Below are positions 43,745 to 54,424 of a stretch of 64,000 nucleotides of DNA, piece after piece. The notes beneath the pieces are model-generated. The model did no database searches. It had not been told where the DNA came from and saw only the letters and a list, made by a program, of their open reading frames with translations. A program made the position numbers and the translations under genes. The DNA is from Allomyces arbusculus (Eukaryota > Blastocladiomycota > Blastocladiomycetes > Blastocladiales > Blastocladiaceae). Position 1 is the first letter of the stretch, and every line of letters begins with the position of its first letter. The DNA lies in the NCBI GenBank assembly GCA_027604705.1, contig JADHYV010000004.1, forward strand, positions 558,001 through 622,000. The letters are read 5' to 3'.

Positions 43745-44770
43745 TCAACCCACAACAACAAATTCAAACGTCTCGCTCTCCAACTCGACTTCAATCTCCG
43801 TTTGCACCTCGACACGAAACTTACTCGCGCTTTTGCCCTCAGCGGTACCTGCGCGTCGGACCGACAAATACAATGAGCGCGCCACGTCCACACATGCAAC
43901 GCCTAGAGCAAATTTGGACGGCGCGTCGAGCAGAATCACCCACATCTCAGTCGCCTTGTCGCGGTCGCTAGTCGCAGTCACCATGGGTTGGCCATTTTCG
44001 GGCACCTCGACTCGTAGCCAAGCGTCGTTTCGGTTCTTGAACAGGAATGCCTCGTTCCGGTGGTTGGGCACCAGCGACCAGTAGCACCCCGGGGACCCCC
44101 TTGGGCGGCACGACGATGCGGCGTAGGTAACGATCTGGCGGTCCTCATCTTGGACGCCAAGAACTGTGTTGGTGGTCACATGGCGCAGCGCGACACGGTT
44201 CCGCGGGAACGGGAACTGAGGTGTCGGCAGCAGCGATCCTTCACTCGAGAGCACGCGAAACCGCGCCGGTTCCGCAGGATGGGCGGCCCAAAGGTCGGTC
44301 GTGAGACGATCGCGGTTGGCCGCACGCACAATCGTGCCATGGCACGACCGAATCGCAATCGTATCGTTATCGCCCAACAGCAGGATCTGGAACCGCTCCC
44401 AGCCATTGACCATCGGGTTTTGCAATACTTGGCCGTGAATTCCTGTGCACACGAGCACATACGTGTGACGCGCGACCGACTCGATTGCCCACTGACCGGC
44501 AACTTGCGGCCGAAAGATCCAGCGCGCATCGTTCACGTACTGCGTTGGCGCGTTGGTGCTGATCGCTTCAATTTTGTGGTCCCAGTTACTTGCAGTCACA
44601 AACGTGCCGTGCATCGTAAACAGCGTGACGGGACTCGGGTTCGGCGGCAAATAAATGATCGACGCGGGCGGGGCCTTGTCGAGCGCAGGCTCGGGAATGG
44701 ACTCGACGGCAGAGGCAGTCGTCATGCTGGGCATGTTTTCCTCGCCGAAAGCTAACTTGAGAAAGGTCAT
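43745..44770 (-). CDS. Beta-trefoil (fascin/actin-crosslinking-like) protein B
   Basis: Single-exon paralogue of the gene at 41589-42710; 341 residues from the first ATG (MTFLKLAFGEENMPS). Matching blocks: VTLFTMHGTFVTASN, RWIFRPQVAGQWAIES, MVNGWERFQILLLGDNDTIA, CHGTIVRAANRDRLTTDLW, AHPAEPARFRVL, and QFPFPRNRVALRHVTTNTVL, ending in FEFVVVG. It lacks the poly-Asp insert of protein A, having a short Lys/Ser/Glu stretch there instead. No signal peptide or membrane segment. The family is not one I can name beyond the fascin-like fold. The pair probably arose by local duplication and has diverged well. Confidence 0.72.
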   Translation of the reverse strand: MTFLKLAFGEENMPSMTTASAVESIPEPALDKAPPASIIYLPPNPSPVTLFTMHGTFVTASNWDHKIEAISTNAPTQYVNDARWIFRPQVAGQWAIESVARHTYVLVCTGIHGQVLQNPMVNGWERFQILLLGDNDTIAIRSCHGTIVRAANRDRLTTDLWAAHPAEPARFRVLSSEGSLLPTPQFPFPRNRVALRHVTTNTVLGVQDEDRQIVTYAASSCRPRGSPGCYWSLVPNHRNEAFLFKNRNDAWLRVEVPENGQPMVTATSDRDKATEMWVILLDAPSKFALGVACVDVARSLYLSVRRAGTAEGKSASKFRVEVQTEIEVELESETFEFVVVG

Positions 44771-45694
44771 ACGGTGCGGCAAGTTGGCGGACGAGAGAGA
44801 AGGAGTGATGGTAGGTTCGGCGGGGAGAAAGACGAGGGTACACGAGAGTGTAGAAAGAGTGGGGAAATATCGAGAGTATAAATTTCAGCTTGACGCACAA
44901 CCCACCACGCCGGACAACTGCCGGACATGTTCATTCATCGACCGCAACGCATGGATTTGTCCTCGGTAGTCATTCGGAAAAGCGACAACCTCGTTCTGGT
45001 TCGATATCATGACACGCAGCTCGCGCTTGGCCTGGTTGGACATTTCGCAACCATGAAAATCAACATGAGCCCACAGAGTGCAGAAATTTCAATGGTTCGG
45101 CCAGGTCCAGATCGACACTTTCAGATCCTCAACTTGTTTTTGTTGGCATCCATGAACATTTCGTCTCTGCCGCGCGCTCCCTGGGCCACATCGTCGCCAT
45201 TTGGGGCTGCTGATAGTGGAATGGCTTCACTGACCACGACGCGCTGACGGTAGGAACTATGCATGCTGATGCTTATAGTCGCAATAACATGGAGTGAGAT
45301 TGTGCTTGTGGATCGTCGGATGTGACAGGTTTGCATGTGTAACTCATGCCGAATTCGGATGTGGCATGTCAAATCACCCTGGCACATCCCTGTCATTCTC
45401 ATAAACCACTCGACGGTGATACAACTCGCGTCGAGAGAGCAGCCAAGAAAAAGACGAAATGTCAACACGACGCGATGCATAGAAACGAGGAAATGGGGGC
45501 CCGCAAAGTGCCGGGCCCCTTGGCCAAATGCACACCAACAAGAAACTCACAACCAAAGCATACAACCACGACCACCATCACCAAATAACAAAACGGATTG
45601 AAAAATCAAATTCAGCAACGCCCACTACGGGAAATGGGAACGTCGTGCCACCGCCACCGCCGGTCGCGACCCAGCGCCCCATGTATCATCCCGT
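44771..45694. other. Intergenic region downstream of the forkhead gene
   Basis: About 920 bp, AT-richer than average. A 106-codon frame at 44927-45247 (+) has no recognisable similarity and I do not call it. No RNA gene or terminal repeats seen. Confidence 0.4.
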
Positions 45695-48600
45695 CTAGAG
45701 GGCGGCCTGGTCCACGACCATGGCGTCGTTGGGCGGCAGCGGCTGGACCGACGGGAAGTTCATCCCCCAGCACACGTCGTCGAGGTTGAGGGCGCACGTA
45801 TCGTCCGACAAGGACCGCAGCAGACAGCACTGGCCCCCTAACGGGGCCGCGGCCTCCTGGACCGTCGTCGGTTCCGGCGACGTGTCCACGCGCAAGTCCT
45901 TGACCGACCCGACCGAACCCTGGCGCTTATGCCCGATCTTGAGCGACATGCCGATAATATCCATAGCATCGTCATCGGCATCATCATCGTCCGAGTCCCA
46001 CGCGCCGTTCACCCACAGGTCCAGGAACGTGTTGGCGTCGTCGGTCACGGCCGACTTCTCGTCGGCAATCACAATCGCGTGCGGCGCCGCCAGCGACTCT
46101 TGCTCGAAATCGTGTGCAAACGACGGCTGCATCCGCGCACGCCGCGTCGCGTACGCGTGCTGCTGCGCAACTGACGGAGCCGCAAACTTGCGCGCGGTGC
46201 GCGTCGTGCGCGCCAGCGCGGCCGCGCGCGTGCGCCCGTGCTCGACGGCCGGCGCAAACATATCCCCGTCGGCGAGTCGCACGAGCGGGTCCAGCTCGAG
46301 CCCGCCGCCGAGCGGCCAGTCGAGATCCATATCCCAGTCCATATCCATGGCCGAGACCGGCAGAGCGAGCGGCGAGTTGGGCGCCGACGACGTCCCGTGC
46401 GTCGACATGGGCGGCGAGATGGGTGCGAGCGGCACCGTCGCGATCGCGGGACGCGCACAGGTGCGCTTGGCTCCCGGCTCGTCCTCGTCGAAATCAAGGT
46501 CCACGTCCTCATCGAGCGCGCCGTCGTCGATCGTCGGCGGCGGCGAGAGCGTCGGTGCGGCTGCACCTGGAGCGAGGAGGAGCGGCGAGAGTGGCGAGCC
46601 CGAGGTGGTTGCCGCCATGTACGCGGTTGCAAGGTGCATGCGCATTTGCGCGGCGGCGAGGGTTGCGGCCTCGTCGGCAATCACATGTGGCGGACGCGTG
46701 AACGCCGAGACGGGAAGGGCCGACGACGCCGGGTCGTGCGCGTCGACCACGGGCAACAAGGCGGCGGCAATGGTTGCGGGCTTGGCGGCCGGTGCGACCG
46801 ACGACGCGCGCGAGATTGGGCTGCGGCTGCGCGAGCGCTTGGTACCGAGCGCTGGGCTCGGCGTCGTGGACGGTGTCGGCGACGGCATGCCCGAGGCCAC
46901 GAGCGACGGGGACGGCGTCGCAGCGGCAGCGTGGGGATTGTTGGCGCGGATGTACTTGGCGTCGGCGCCCATCAACTGGTTGATGTAAGCGGGATCGACG
47001 GTCCAGAAACTGGATAAACGGGCAAGAGAGAATCATGCGCGAAGGGAGGAGGGAAAAGCGCGGCGAGGAGCGCCAAAGTGAGCATCACGTTCAAGGCGGC
47101 GACCAAACCGTGCGCACACAAGGAGAAAAAAAATCAAAACAAAAGAGGGAGGGCGGGAGGGAGCGACGGATCGGCATGGGTTTTTCTTTTGGCGGCGTTC
47201 GACGAGGAGAAGGCACGGTATCGCGGGGGTGCAGGCCCAACCGAAAGGAGCAACGCATCGGGGGGCGGCCCGTCGGTCAGGAGCGAGGCCATCATCATTG
47301 AAAACGGACCTCGAGCCTCGAGCGACAGGCGCGCGCCGGGAGGCAATGCTGTCCACCGGTTGGTGGGCCTGAAATTCGGTCGGGTTGAGCTTGCAGCGGC
47401 GTCATCGTTGAAGCTGCTGCTGCACGCCGGATATCGCAAAAGGACCAGGTATAGCCGGTTATCATTGAGCGCGTCGTGTTGGCCGGGTTGTTGATCTTGC
47501 AGCGTCGCGGCGCTGAGTCGATCGGTAGATCTTCATCGATCTCGCTCGCGGTGCGCCGTGCATGTCGCCGCTCCCAGTCAAGGAAGAAGAGGGGGGAAAG
47601 GTCCACCAAAGTGGGGCCCAAGAGCAGGCCGCACTCGGCCCCGAAGGCACGTCCTCATCCAGCGAGGAAGTCAGCAGTGAGAGAAGCTGCTCAATGGGTG
47701 CCCTCGGGAGGCCAAGGCCGGTCGCGGCTGAGCCCCTTCGCCGTCCAAAGAAAGCCAACCATGGGCAATCACCAGGAGAGGGCGCACCTTCCCTTGCCTT
47801 CCACCTCCTTGGGCCGTGGCTCCTTGACAAAGCACTTGTTGGTCGACAGGTTGTGGCGGACCGAGTTCTGAATGAGGGTAAAGCGAGTAGCGCAGCAGCA
47901 GTCAGAAAACAGCCCAAAATAAACTATTTGAAGCGGCAGTAACTCAGCGGGTATTTTCCACCTGGATACGTACCTGCCAGCCGCTGTCGGCACACCGGAA
48001 AAACGGGAAGTGGTCGGAAATCCACTTGTAAATGTTGGCGAGCGTCATCTTGCCATTATCCGAGTCGCAAATCGCACGGCAAATCAGTTGCGCGTAGGAC
48101 AGCTTGGGCTTGTCGTAGACGGTGCCATCCTTGTCGACAACCGACGTGATGATTTCGCGCGGCCGGTCACGACGCGCTCCGGGCGCGCGCGCACCGCCTG
48201 CTGCCGCAGTCCCTGTTGCTTGCGCACGCTTGGCGGCACGCGGCGGCATGGCCGGCGGGGGGACCGGCGTAGAAGCCGTGGTCGTGGTCGCGGCCACCGT
48301 ATTGATCTTGCGCGGCGACGGCGGCGGCGTCCGAAGCGTTGCAGCGGGGACTGCACTCGACCGCGCGGCTGCAGCCTCCATCTTGATCACTTGCAACGTC
48401 GACGACGACGCGGGCCGCGGCATTGGAATCACACCGGCCATGGCGGGCGTGGCCGTAGTCGTCGTATGAGCAGGGGCAGGGACGGGGACTGCGGGCGCAG
48501 CGGTGCTGGCATTGATGCCATGGCTGTTGGTGCTGGTGGTGGTGGTGCGGGCAGACCCGGCGGCACGCGCCGCGGCCTTGACGCTTGGCGACGACGAGGA

Positions 48601-48999
48601 CGTGCCGCGACCAGCGAGTGCCGCGACAAGTGTTGCCGGCTCGGACGCTTGCGCTGCGGCAGCACGAGCTGCATCGGCGGCTGCGGCTGCAGCAGCGAGT
48701 TGCGAACGTGCTTCAACTGCGGCTTCGGCGGGGCCCAGGTCACGACCCGCTGCAGCTGCAGCGGCTGCAGCGGCTGCGGCTGCCGACACGGCGACGTGGT
48801 AGAGCGCCAGTGCCGACGGGGGCGGCGGCGCACGAAGCATGCGCAGCGGGCCGGCGAGCAGCGGGAACCCCGGACGGTAGGTGAGCGGCGAGGACGCTGA
48901 CGACGGCATGATCATGGCGGGCGTCGACGTTGGCGGGGCCGCAGTCGCGGGCGCGGCGGCAGCGGCAGACATGGACAGGTCGGCCTCGGCAGAGGCCAT
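45695..48999 (-). CDS. Forkhead-domain transcription factor
   Basis: DNA-binding regulator with one forkhead (winged helix) domain. Three exons: 48999-47974, 47867-47788, 47009-45695; total 2421 nt, 806 residues. Residues 1-290 are Ala/Pro/Thr-rich and disordered. The forkhead spans about 297-395: KPKLSYAQLICRAICDSDNG, KMTLANIYKWISDHFPFFRC, then NSVRHNLSTNKCFVKEPRP (recognition helix 3) and GKGSFWTVDPAYINQLM (wing 1 and strand). The C-terminal half carries SPIS/SP sites, an acidic run DDGALDEDVDLDFDEDEP and several Asp-rich clusters that could be activation regions. The start is the first ATG of the frame; an upstream 5' exon is possible. Intron 2 is 778 nt, far longer than others here. Closest type (Fkh, Hcm1, Sep1) not resolved; FHA not present. 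Confidence 0.88.
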
Positions 49000-50803
49000 G
49001 GCGAATCGTGGGTTGGGTGGGTTGGTGCGGGGGAAGGTTGAGGCCGAGGTCGAAGACCAGCTTGGAGGAGAGGTGGGGCCGGCGGGGTACTTGAGGGCGC
49101 GGCCACAGAAGGGACAGGCAGCGGCCGGGAGGGACAGTTGCGCGGCGGGAGGGATCGAGAGAGACGAGAGCACGCGCGCGGCGCGTGCGGCGCGGTCCGT
49201 GACGAAGACGGGCGCGTGCGCGGCGCGGCGGTAAATGAAGGCGGCGGTGGAGTGGTTTGCTCAGATGGGTTGACGTTGTCGGCGTTTGGGGTGATCACAG
49301 CGCCCGCCGGTCGAGCGCCATCTCGCCGCCCGGCGCGGCCCGACCCGGTGCGCCCACCGCCTTTCGGATTGGCTGCCGCTCGCCGTCGCCCTCTTCGCGC
49401 GAGCTGGCTGCTTGTCGGGCTTGCAGCGCGCTGCAGTGCGACGCGCCTTGTGCGTGTTCAAACTCGCCATCGCAAGATATATCACCGCGGCCGGGCACGC
49501 GTCGTCGATCCGGCGGCTGCCCATCTCATGCTGTCGACAGTCGCCATGGTGGTGGTGCCGAGCAGCTCACACTCCCACCAACTTTCGATCGGCTGCCAGT
49601 GTTCTCGGCTCTCGCCCAGTTCCCACTGCGCCTGCACACCGTGCCATGCATGGCCTGCAGCTGCGATGCGGTTGCGCTGGCATGAGCAGCGTTCTCTACC
49701 GTGCAGCAGCCAGCGCATCCGCGGTCCTGGCACGTCGCGTCCCACACACTCTCTCCTGGCCGTCTCTCGCCCTTCCTTCACCCTCTCGCGCCGGCGGCCA
49801 CAGTGATTCGCGACTTGATGGGTCACATCCTCGAGGCGACTCCTCCTCGATGGGCATCCATATCATCGTGCAGGTTCATGCTTCCGACACGGGCCGGTCC
49901 GGGGCCTGCAGACCACGACCTGCAGACCTCCATCTGCGCCAACCGCGACGCGACGCGACCACTTGTTCGCGCGGCGCGCCGATCTCTCTTGTGCTCCGTG
50001 TGCTTGGAAATCCCATTGTCTCTCCCTGCCGTTGCTGACCAAGCCACCGCGGCTGTGATTTTGTCGTGAGGCGTTTCGAGCGGTTGGCTCCGAGCACCGC
50101 TTGGCAACGCCTGGTGTGACCATCACGCGGCAGATGCGCCCTGCTTTCGCCAACTCATCCAGTGCGAGACACCGCATACACGTCTCGCACCAGCCGACGC
50201 GACTCCCCAACTGCCCCTCGGATGACGCCCCACGGGTGCACGCACGGTCGTGCCGCAACGACTTCAGATGCTTGGTTCGCTTCTTCTTGTTATAAATACC
50301 CCCGAGCACGAGTGATCCGTGCACCACCGCGCGGACCTGGGTCGATCCGGTATCTTGTATGCACATGGAGGTTCCTCAGCATCTCACTGTCTTGTTCGCA
50401 CACCGAGAATAACGGCGATCTCCTCCGCCACCATCTCCGCCAGGTGCGATGTCCCTTAGCCGGAAGCACGGAGCTGGCCAGTTGTTGATCACGCAAGCGC
50501 GCCATCGGATCGAATCGGGCGATCGACTCGGATCGTGTCAACTCGAAGTTTGTGAGTGTCATCGGCACTCATCTCGATGCGCACAGCAAAAAAAGGCTCC
50601 AGGATAACGTTTTATGTGTATGCACGCGCGTCGCGCCGCCAACGCCGGTGGTCGCGTCTTGCCTGAGCGCGGTCGAGGGGAATAGAAGAGGGAATGCAAT
50701 CACCACCAAGGAACCAACCCATCTTCCTCCTCGACACGTGCCCACATGCAAAGAGAGTCACACAAATCCAACAATCAACCAACACCAACCCCATCCCTGA
50801 TCC
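49000..50803. other. Large upstream region of the forkhead gene, no gene called
   Basis: About 1.8 kb without a gene I can support. It includes a TATA-like TTATAAATA near 50289 on the plus strand and, at 49684 (+), an ATG opening onto MSSVLYRAAASASAVLARRV, which resembles a mitochondrial presequence but leads to nothing recognisable. Probably promoter and 5' leader of the forkhead gene, possibly with a small undetected gene. Confidence 0.4.
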
Positions 50804-53800
50804 TCATTCCACTCCACCTACCACCCCCGCCGCCCCGGCCCCACCTACCACCCCGGCCGCGGGCACGACCGCATGCACGCGCACCGGCACTGGGATCCAG
50901 ACATACTCATCCAACAACCGGCGCAATGCCGACCGCGCAAACCGGCAAAACCACGCCAAGGGAGGCCGCTGGGGCTGCGCGCCCTGCTGCTGTGCCGGGA
51001 AAATCGTCCACAGCATCGGCGCCCCGCCGGACCCGACCGCACCCACGTCGTACTCGTCCCGCACCAGCCCCCGCGCCGCGTGCGTGACCAGGTGAATGTC
51101 GCGGTGTGCCGACTCGGCGTTCGCGCGCTCACGGTAGATGACGGTCGCTTTTTGCGTCACGCCCTCCCATGCGCCGGAAACGTGCAGCGAGACGAGCGAC
51201 CGTCCGGAGGTGGAGGACGGGCGCCGCGAGGCGCGGTCGCGAGCGGCGCGCGCCAGGGCGAGCGCGTACCCGGCTTCGTGCCGGTACTTGCCGTGCGGGA
51301 CGACGGACGCCGGCTGCGCCGGCGCAGCCTGCGCGGGGGTTGGCCGCGGAGTGGCGGTAGCGGCAGGTTGCGCCGCGGCGGCGGGCGTCGGCGGCGACGC
51401 GCTCGTGGTGCGCGCCGCGGGTGGCGGGACCGGCGGGTCGTACGGCGCCAGGACACGCGCGATCGCCATGACCCCACGGAACGTGATCCGGCGACAGTTT
51501 TCGAGCGCAACGTGTTGCAGCTTGGCAAAGACGGGCCGTACGGTCGGCGGCAAGACCGGGGTCACAAGCGTCAGCGACTGCGGTACGGGCGTCGGCGGGA
51601 CAGTTTCCTGCACGGTGACCGACGCCAGCGTGTAGAGCGTCTCGTCCGACAAGTCGTATGCGTCCGACAAGTCGAGCCGCTCGAGCCGCGGGGCGCACTC
51701 GGCCTGCACGAGCTGCGCGGTCGCCGCGTCCGTCAAGTGCCGCGCGCCGCGAATCACAAGCGTGCGCAGGTGGCGCAGGTCCATGACGAGCGGGACAAAC
51801 GAGGCCTCTGTGATCCCCGACGCGTTCAGGAGGGTGAGAGACTGCAACGCCGTACAATGCTGCGCGATTGGCAACACCTGCGAGTCATCGAGGTACTCGC
51901 ACTCGCGAATTGTCAACGACGTCAGCATCGTCAAACTGCCAAACAGTGCCGGACCGCCTGAGAACATGGACTTGGTGCTGGTCGACGGCGGGGCCGGGAT
52001 CGAGAACTCCACGTCCGTCAGGTGCGGGTGCACGAGCACCATCTCCTGCAAGAATGCGACGAGCCCGCCGCGCGACTGCCTGCGAATTCCCGGAATGCAC
52101 AGCGTCGTCAATTTGCCACCGACGCGGCCGTCCGCGCGCGGCGCGACGACCGCCGTCGCACTTGTCGGCGACCCGGGCCGCGGCGACTGCGGCGGCGACG
52201 TGCCCGTGGGGGATGTCGGGGACGTTGCTCGCGCGATGGTGGGTGTCGGCGCCCGCGCAATCGGCGACCCGGCGCGCGACATTTCCGAGGCCATGGCCGC
52301 CTCCCGGGCCGCCGCGATCGCGCGCAACGTTTCCCACTCGGACAACTGGTAATTGCCCGAGTACTTGGCGAGGAAGTCAAGCCCGGGGTCGTTGATCCGC
52401 ATACAGCCCGAGACGTCGAGCCTGCGTAACTGCGGTCCCAAATACTGCGCGACTTCGCGCACCGACGCGTCGCCGACTTTCCCGCAGCCGCGGAGGACCA
52501 GGTCCTCGAGACCGTCACAGACGCGCGCAAGTGTGCGCACTGTCACGTCCTTGATGTGCCGGCAGTTTGTCACGTTCAGCGCGCGTAGCGTCGACGAGAC
52601 AGTCGTGATCAGGTGAATGATGGCCACGTCTGTCACGTTCGCGCAGTTGCGTAAGTCGAGCGAGGCGACGCGCGGCTGGATCACTTGGAACGCCGCCGCG
52701 ATACGGTTGATGTGCTCGTCGCGAATGTACGCGTTGGGCGCGTGCAGCGAGCCGCGCACGGGTAAGCGGAACGCCGCGCCCTTCACGGTCGTGACATGGT
52801 TGCTCTGCTCAAATCGCACGACACGAAGGTGAGAAAAGCCCGCGAGACCCGCGCGCGAGGTCGGCGGGACCGACGTGTCGGTCGTCGACGGTGGCGGGAC
52901 ACTGCCCGCGGCCGCGGCCGCGACCGTCGGCCACCCGCCGCCGGACGCCGACGCGTCGGTGGTCCCGGCATGCAGTAAACCACCGCGGTGCGGCATTGGC
53001 GGCGACGCGCGCGCCAGGAGCATCGGGTCGGCCGACGTCAACGACGCCGGCGGTGCCGCCGCATTGCCGAGTCCCGCGCTCATCGCCGTCTGAAAATCCG
53101 CGCGCGGGGTCGCGGGCGCGCGCTTAGCCGCGGCCGCCGCGGCCGCCGCATTCTGGCCAAAGAATTGGAACAGCGGCGCGACGGGCGCGCCCGGTTTCGG
53201 CATCCCCGCCGCCGCGTTTGGCTTGACAAGCGGCTCGTTATCCACGTCCATTGCATCATCGGCCTCGGCCGCCTGCAGCAGCAGCGGCGTCGGATCACTT
53301 GCACGGCGCGCGGCCGCAACCGCGGCATGTTCCTCGTCAACCTTGATTTTCGAAATGCGCGCGGCGACAAACTCGAGCGACGCGAGCCACTGCAGGAAAT
53401 CAAAGACGTTTTCCAAGACGGGCTCCGCGTGCAGGTAGTAGACGGCCGCGTGGTACCACGACTTGCATACGAACAGGCACGGGTGCAGGTTGCGGTAGTG
53501 CGGCCGCGGGCGGGGGCCGGAGACGCGTTTCGCGCGCGCGTTGTCGTCATGCGATGCGCCGGTGGCCGTCGAGTATTTGGTCGGCGACGCACGACCCATC
53601 AAGGCGGGCGATCCGGCACGTGGCGCCGCGGCAGGCGTTGGCGACGTGCCGAACGGTGACTGTTGCGGCGCATTGGTTCCCGGGACGAGCGACCGGAACA
53701 TAGTGCGCAGCGCCGACGTGGCCGCCGCGGCGGCTGCGGATGCGGGAGAGGCCGGACGCGGACTGCCCACGGGCGACCCGGCGTTCGCAGCGGTGCTCGA

Positions 53801-54424
53801 CGTTGGACTCGTACTGCCGTACGGCGGCGGCGCCGTATGCGCCGGGGTCCAGTCCATGGCGTCGGCCATGCTCGCGTCGCTGTCGTCGTTGTCGCTGTCG
53901 TCGCTCTCGTACAAGTCGACGTCCATGGCCGACCGCGTCGACACGCGGCGACGGACGGGAGCGTGGGGAGCTGGACGCGGCGGATCGGGCCATTCGTCGT
54001 CGCACATCGGGTCCTGGTCGGTGTCCCGTGGGAGAAGGTCTGCGAAGATTTTGAGGAGCAGTTCGTGCGGGAGTGTCGTGGCGAGCGAGGGTTGGGGACA
54101 GGGCGCGACCACGTCGGCGGCCGCGTGCGCGAGCAGGTCGAGCGGCGGCACGTCGGGCGCGGCCGAGTCACCAGAGATGGCGCGCAACCGTGCGAGCGAC
54201 GACAGAGAGCGCGCCGAGGACGAACCGGTCGCCGAGTAGTTGGTGCTGGTGCTCCAGGTCCCCGGCGAGGAAGTGGGCATGGTGCCGGGTGCGGGCGTGC
54301 CGGCAGCGCGCGGCGTCGACGACGAGGCGGGCGTCGCAGCAAACGGGCCGGGCGGCGGCGAGTCGGCGAGCAGCGGCGGCGGCGTGGCCTCCCGAGCGTG
54401 CGTTCGAGCCGCGGATGGATCCAT
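50804..54424 (-). CDS. Large F-box/leucine-rich-repeat protein with split F-box
   Basis: Intronless, 1206 residues, predicted substrate receptor of an SCF ubiquitin ligase. The first half of an F-box is at 118-131 (LPHELLLKIFADLL); the second half is at 314-332 (HPCLFVCKSWYHAAVYYL), with about 180 residues of low complexity (Ser/Pro/Ala, acidic) between them. LRRs of the cysteine-containing type (GRR1/AMN1/FBXL) follow at about 580-690 (VASLDLRNCANVTDVAIIHL, LRALNVTNCRHIKDVTVRTL, LEDLVLRGCGKVGDASVREV, LRRLDVSGCMRINDPGLDFL) and again about 800-1000 (LERLDLSDAYDLSDETLYTL). Another low-complexity insert separates the two LRR blocks. The C-terminus is Val/Pro/Gly-rich. Targets unknown. Confidence 0.85.
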   Translation of the reverse strand: MDPSAARTHAREATPPPLLADSPPPGPFAATPASSSTPRAAGTPAPGTMPTSSPGTWSTSTNYSATGSSSARSLSSLARLRAISGDSAAPDVPPLDLLAHAAADVVAPCPQPSLATTLPHELLLKIFADLLPRDTDQDPMCDDEWPDPPRPAPHAPVRRRVSTRSAMDVDLYESDDSDNDDSDASMADAMDWTPAHTAPPPYGSTSPTSSTAANAGSPVGSPRPASPASAAAAAATSALRTMFRSLVPGTNAPQQSPFGTSPTPAAAPRAGSPALMGRASPTKYSTATGASHDDNARAKRVSGPRPRPHYRNLHPCLFVCKSWYHAAVYYLHAEPVLENVFDFLQWLASLEFVAARISKIKVDEEHAAVAAARRASDPTPLLLQAAEADDAMDVDNEPLVKPNAAAGMPKPGAPVAPLFQFFGQNAAAAAAAAKRAPATPRADFQTAMSAGLGNAAAPPASLTSADPMLLARASPPMPHRGGLLHAGTTDASASGGGWPTVAAAAAGSVPPPSTTDTSVPPTSRAGLAGFSHLRVVRFEQSNHVTTVKGAAFRLPVRGSLHAPNAYIRDEHINRIAAAFQVIQPRVASLDLRNCANVTDVAIIHLITTVSSTLRALNVTNCRHIKDVTVRTLARVCDGLEDLVLRGCGKVGDASVREVAQYLGPQLRRLDVSGCMRINDPGLDFLAKYSGNYQLSEWETLRAIAAAREAAMASEMSRAGSPIARAPTPTIARATSPTSPTGTSPPQSPRPGSPTSATAVVAPRADGRVGGKLTTLCIPGIRRQSRGGLVAFLQEMVLVHPHLTDVEFSIPAPPSTSTKSMFSGGPALFGSLTMLTSLTIRECEYLDDSQVLPIAQHCTALQSLTLLNASGITEASFVPLVMDLRHLRTLVIRGARHLTDAATAQLVQAECAPRLERLDLSDAYDLSDETLYTLASVTVQETVPPTPVPQSLTLVTPVLPPTVRPVFAKLQHVALENCRRITFRGVMAIARVLAPYDPPVPPPAARTTSASPPTPAAAAQPAATATPRPTPAQAAPAQPASVVPHGKYRHEAGYALALARAARDRASRRPSSTSGRSLVSLHVSGAWEGVTQKATVIYRERANAESAHRDIHLVTHAARGLVRDEYDVGAVGSGGAPMLWTIFPAQQQGAQPQRPPLAWFCRFARSALRRLLDEYVWIPVPVRVHAVVPAAGVVGGAGAAGVVGGVE

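Noticed and set aside
49684-50038. Possible small mitochondrial protein starting MSSVLYRAAASASAV
   Set aside because: Only the presequence-like start is suggestive; the rest reads as low-complexity with no match and no clear introns.
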